DNA of 64,000 nt, from NCBI RefSeq assembly GCF_963662255.1, contig NC_085047.1, positions 11,524,347 through 11,588,346 on the forward strand, written 5' to 3'. Below, in pieces: positions 62,519-64,000 of this stretch (positions are counted from its first letter, which is position 1; each line of letters begins with the position of its first letter). The notes beneath the pieces are model-generated. The model made no database searches, was not told the DNA's origin, and worked only from the letters and a program-made list of their open reading frames with translations. Made by a program: the position numbers and the translations under genes. Origin of the DNA: Cinclus cinclus (Eukaryota > Chordata > Aves > Passeriformes > Cinclidae).

Positions 62519-62608
62519 ATCGGACTTTTCCTAGTCCCTGAGACCCTAACTTGTGAGGTTTTTTAGCAACAATCACAAGTCAGGCTCTTGGGACCTAGGC
62601 GGAGGGGA
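62519..62608 (+). ncRNA. MIR125B2: microRNA precursor miR-125b-2
   Basis: A 90-base hairpin. miR-125b-5p is at 62535-62556 (TCCCTGAGACCC then TAACTTGTGA; seed CCCUGAG). The 3' arm at 62573-62594 reads TCACAAGTCAGGCTCTTGGG then AC, the form specific to miR-125b-2 rather than miR-125b-1. The lower stem (CGGACTTTTCCTAG with CTAGGCGGAGGGG) follows the human one. The loop differs from human at several bases and is one base longer. A CNNC motif (CAGC, 62611-62614) lies about 17 bases past the Drosha site. miR-125b is the vertebrate counterpart of lin-4 and acts in stem-cell and neural differentiation. Confidence 0.98.
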
Positions 62609-62732
62609 ACCAGCAGCTTTGGACTGTGATTGTTTCTCTGCAGAATTTAGAGAACCAAAGGAGCTTTCCTTGCCTGGAAGGGTGAAAAGGAAAATATACC
62701 TATTTCAAATGTCAAGCATCAGAACTGTTCCT

Positions 62733-62778
62733 AAAAAAAAAAAAAAAAAAAAAAAATAAAAAAATAAAAAAATAAAAT
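62733..62778. repeat. Poly-A tract with TAAAAAA units
   Basis: Twenty-four A bases followed by three TAAAAA(A) units on the + strand, 125 bases past the hairpin. Confidence 0.95.
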
Positions 62779-64000
62779 CTAAACAACTGTTACCCATTGT
62801 GCAACATTAGGATGTCACATATTTATATGTTTAGAAAACTGGACTAGATGTCATGTAACATTTAGAATTAAAATGCAACTTGAATGTCTGTTTGCACCTA
62901 AAAACTCCCCCTAAACAACAAAAAAACCCAAAACCCCCACTCAAAACAGATACTAAAATATACAAAAACTTCCAACCACAATACTAATACTATTATTATT
63001 GTAGAAAATTCTGATAAATAATTACCACAAAGGATATATATTTATCCTTACTGTTACAGCATTAATTGACTTCTAAAACATAAAACACAAACACTGATGT
63101 TTGAGGCCTAGAAAACATTCATTCTGTTGTTTGAATAATGATTTCAGTCTACAGGAAAACTGTTGCTTAGCTTTTCCTGTAACATGGAACAAAGAGTATT
63201 TTGTAGATAGTTGCCATCTTTTTTCTTTGTGCAAGTGAGAACACAATGTCATTTAAAATATTTTCTCATTTAATTTACATTTTAATCTGAAAGAGAATAT
63301 TAGTTTAAAAATCATACTACCGCATTAACAGCCCTTTGCACTCAGAAACATATTTCTTGTACCTGCTCACTTTAAAGTGAACCTACAATACTCAAAGCAC
63401 CTGACTCAACTTCGAACTTCTCCATCACTTCTTATATTTTTTTATCCCTCTGAAAAAAAAAGGAGTGAGCTGTTGCTTGTACCTCATGTGTTAAGTTCTT
63501 CACTGACTGCATAAGGAAATTCAGAAGCACATGAGCTATTCTGAACTGCTTATTTGTCTCAAACATTGGCTCTAAAAGACATAATCTGATTTGTATTTCT
63601 TAATACTTTAGAGGTGAGTTAGTTCTGAGTCATTTTTTCTCTGTTTCCTGCACCTAACCAAGATGCTGCACGACTTTGTTGATACATCAGACTTCATTGA
63701 AACAAAGGCTTCACACAGATCAGGCATCTAAACTATTTGTTCATTTCAAGAGTGGTATTTTGGCTGCAGTATATTTTTTCCACTTGTGTGGGAGGAATTG
63801 TGTTTTATTGTAAGCATCAACACTATTGTTAAAATAAATTGTTCTTATCTGTTAGTATAATACTTTTTCTTCTTGTCTTGTTTTCTTAAGAGAAAGAAAC
63901 TATGCTCAGTACATAGTTTTCAAGTTGCTCAAGATATAATTAGTCTTTAAATAGTCATAAAAATATTGCCTTAGCAATTACAATGATGATACAGTTCCTG
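62779..64000. other. AT-rich end of window, nothing recognised
   Basis: No gene, RNA or mobile element recognised. A strong donor-like GAG|GTGAGT at 63613 lacks a clear acceptor. Confidence 0.5.

Larger units (their letters stand above)
23385..62608 (+). ncRNA. MIR99AHG: Inferred primary host transcript of the microRNA cluster
   Basis: All three hairpins lie on the + strand in the order known for human MIR99AHG, a spliced long non-coding RNA whose introns hold the microRNAs. The extent is an inference: the left end is placed downstream of the TATA box at 23353 and the right end at the last hairpin. The true transcript may start further upstream, outside this window, and continue beyond it. 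The sequence itself shows no protein-coding potential across this span. Exons cannot be placed with confidence; splice-motif candidates are at 43901-43991 and 51386-51452. The primary transcript is expected in the nucleus, where Drosha/DGCR8 would cut out the hairpins. Confidence 0.5.

Noticed and set aside
1..64000. CRISPR array, prokaryotic operon or phage content
   Set aside because: No spaced direct repeats, no dense coding; sequence is clearly vertebrate.

Overview
This window looks like non-coding DNA from a bird genome. The evidence is AT-rich, intron-like sequence with no intact protein-coding gene, several 3' fragments of the avian-type CR1 LINE family, and many poly-A, poly-T and GT tracts. 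The order of bird cannot be told from the sequence.

The key content is three microRNA hairpins on the + strand in a fixed order: miR-99a (27617-27697), let-7c (28329-28412) and miR-125b-2 (62519-62608). This is the vertebrate miR-99a/let-7c/miR-125b-2 cluster, which in human lies in introns of the long non-coding RNA gene MIR99AHG (LINC00478) on 21q21. All six mature arms match the human sequences as I know them. The let-7c precursor matches along its whole length, while the loops of miR-99a and miR-125b-2 differ. miR-99a and let-7c are 631 bases apart; miR-125b-2 lies about 34 kb further on.

Layout. Positions 1-1200 hold a broken, protein-like stretch on the - strand (probable pseudogene, parent unknown). 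From about 1.6 to 22 kb the sequence is AT-rich and intronic or intergenic, with CR1 pieces near 3.9, 8.4 and 14.5 kb and a few segments of unusual composition. From 22.4 to 23.7 kb, complex sequence leads into a CpG-bearing block with a TATA box, a candidate promoter about 4 kb upstream of miR-99a. From 28.4 to 53 kb lies the long spacer between let-7c and miR-125b-2, with one more CR1 piece and two exon-like segments. From 54 to 62.6 kb the composition becomes richer: probable conserved elements at 54.1-54.5 and 57.7-58.8 kb, a CpG-rich block at 59.04-59.45 kb (candidate second promoter), a GT microsatellite, and G-rich tracts just before miR-125b-2. The last 1.4 kb is AT-rich with nothing recognised.

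How it works together. One + strand primary transcript, or two overlapping ones started near 23.4 and 59 kb, would carry the hairpins for Drosha and Dicer processing. Exon calls here rest only on splice-site motifs and should be treated as leads. Most open reading frames in the window are chance frames.
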